Below are positions 4,639 through 5,280 of a stretch of DNA of 5,280 bases, piece by piece. The stretch comes from Deltaproteobacteria bacterium (GTDB lineage Bacteria; Desulfobacterota; Desulfomonilia; UBA1062). Both the position numbers and the translations under genes were made by a program. Every line of letters starts with the position of its first letter. Positions within the stretch are counted from its first letter, which is position 1. The notes beneath the pieces were generated by a model, which searched no databases, was not told the origin of the DNA, and saw only the letters and a program-made list of their open reading frames with translations. The stretch is from contig QMLJ01000112.1 of the NCBI GenBank assembly GCA_003643935.1, positions 1-5,280 on the forward strand, read 5' to 3'.

Positions 4639-5280
4639 GGAGGACGGGGAGGATAAGACTTCCACTGCACTTTTCTCGGACTCTGACGTATTAGAGGCAA
4701 GGCTCATAGCAAAGGCAGAAGGTCTTATTGCAGGCCTTGACATTGCGAGTAAGGTGTTTCACAAGGTAGACCCTTCTATAACCTTTGAACCGAGCGTTCA
4801 GGATGGGTTTCCTGTTAAAGATGGCCAGGTCCTGGCAAATGTAGGGGGGCCGGCAAGGGGTATATTAAAGGCTGAGAGGGTTGCCCTGAACTTTCTCCAG
4901 AGGATGTCCGGGATTGCCACGGCCACAAGGGAATACGTTGACAAGGTAGATGGCACAGGTGCAATCATACTGGATACCAGGAAGACCGTGCCTGGTCACA
5001 GGGTACTTGACAGGATGGCCGTGCGCATAGGTGGTGGAAAGAATCACCGCATGGGCCTGTATGACATGGCGCTCATAAAGGACAACCATATAGATAACAT
5101 CGGCTCAATAACAGGGGCGGTCTCAAGGTTGAGGCGCATATATCCTGACCTTCCCATTGAGGTAGAAGCGAGGTCATTATCCGACGTGGAGGAACTGGTT
5201 AGGCTTGGAGTGGACAGGATCATGCTGGATAACTTTACCCTGAATGACATAAGGAGTGCTGTTGCCATGGCGGCTGGCAA
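4580..5280 (+). CDS. nadC: Nicotinate-nucleotide pyrophosphorylase (quinolinate phosphoribosyltransferase), 3' end off the window
   Basis: NadC converts quinolinate and PRPP to nicotinate mononucleotide, CO2 and PPi, the step that joins de novo NAD synthesis to the salvage route, in the cytoplasm. The 233 visible residues of about 280 carry the family landmarks: LNFLQRMSGIAT (103-114), DTRKTVPGHR (132-141, with Arg134 and Lys135), GGGKNHRMGLYD (151-162, His156), LIKDNH (165-170, Lys167), EVEAR (194-198, Glu196) and IMLDN (214-218, Asp217), which are the expected quinolinate- and PRPP-binding residues. The N-terminal segment IEIALEEDGEDKTSTALF is about two residues shorter than the usual ALxEDxGxGDxTT and has DKTS in place of GDxTT. 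ATG 4580 is the first possible start after an in-frame TAA at 4574 and gives a normal N-terminus; GTG 4592 is an alternative. The gene overlaps the preceding one by 59 bases in another frame, and no Shine-Dalgarno is seen. The catalytic core is intact as far as the sequence goes. Confidence 0.95.
   Translation, partial: MTYPVNIQRLIESIIEIALEEDGEDKTSTALFSDSDVLEARLIAKAEGLIAGLDIASKVFHKVDPSITFEPSVQDGFPVKDGQVLANVGGPARGILKAERVALNFLQRMSGIATATREYVDKVDGTGAIILDTRKTVPGHRVLDRMAVRIGGGKNHRMGLYDMALIKDNHIDNIGSITGAVSRLRRIYPDLPIEVEARSLSDVEELVRLGVDRIMLDNFTLNDIRSAVAMAAG

Overview
The window reads as a piece of bacterial chromosome from an anaerobic or anaerobe-like Gram-negative bacterium. This rests on a K+-dependent-type membrane pyrophosphatase, a large radical-SAM enzyme of a family I associate with strict anaerobes, a DUF374 acyltransferase typical of outer-membrane bacteria, and Cys-rich metal-binding-type proteins. 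Codon use leans on AGG for Arg and ATA for Ile, and base composition looks mid-forties % GC by eye. A Desulfobacterota- or Nitrospirota-like source is possible, but the phylum cannot be fixed from this sequence. There is no sign of a mobile element, phage, CRISPR array, rRNA or tRNA.

Layout: (1) 1-867, + strand, the C-terminal part of the membrane ion-pumping pyrophosphatase HppA. (2) 892-931, a perfect 18-bp hairpin between two convergent genes. (3) 947-1699, - strand, a DUF374/LPLAT lysophospholipid acyltransferase-like protein. (4) 1700-1776, a short spacer holding both a terminator-like hairpin and a near-perfect sigma70-type promoter whose predicted start site falls on the acyltransferase ATG. 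(5) 1777-3435, - strand, a radical-SAM protein with a SPASM-like Cys-rich C-terminal half. Its start is moved to 3435 because a strong Shine-Dalgarno lies just upstream of that ATG. (6) 3436-3563, a divergent promoter region. (7) 3564-4638, + strand, a 75-codon protein of unknown family and a 277-residue protein with a CxxCC cluster. (8) 4580-5280, + strand, nadC (quinolinate phosphoribosyltransferase), overlapping the preceding gene by 59 nt and running off the right edge.

The genes do not form one obvious pathway. HppA powers ion gradients from pyrophosphate, NadC makes NAD precursor and releases pyrophosphate, and DUF374 belongs to envelope lipid metabolism. The radical-SAM protein and the two small or Cys-rich proteins have no assigned role. 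I found no convincing new multi-gene system. The most unusual signals are regulatory. Only the radical-SAM gene has a clear Shine-Dalgarno, and the acyltransferase has a TTGACA-17-CATAAT promoter ending seven bases before its ATG, which predicts a leaderless mRNA. No gene-free stretch exceeds 300 bases.
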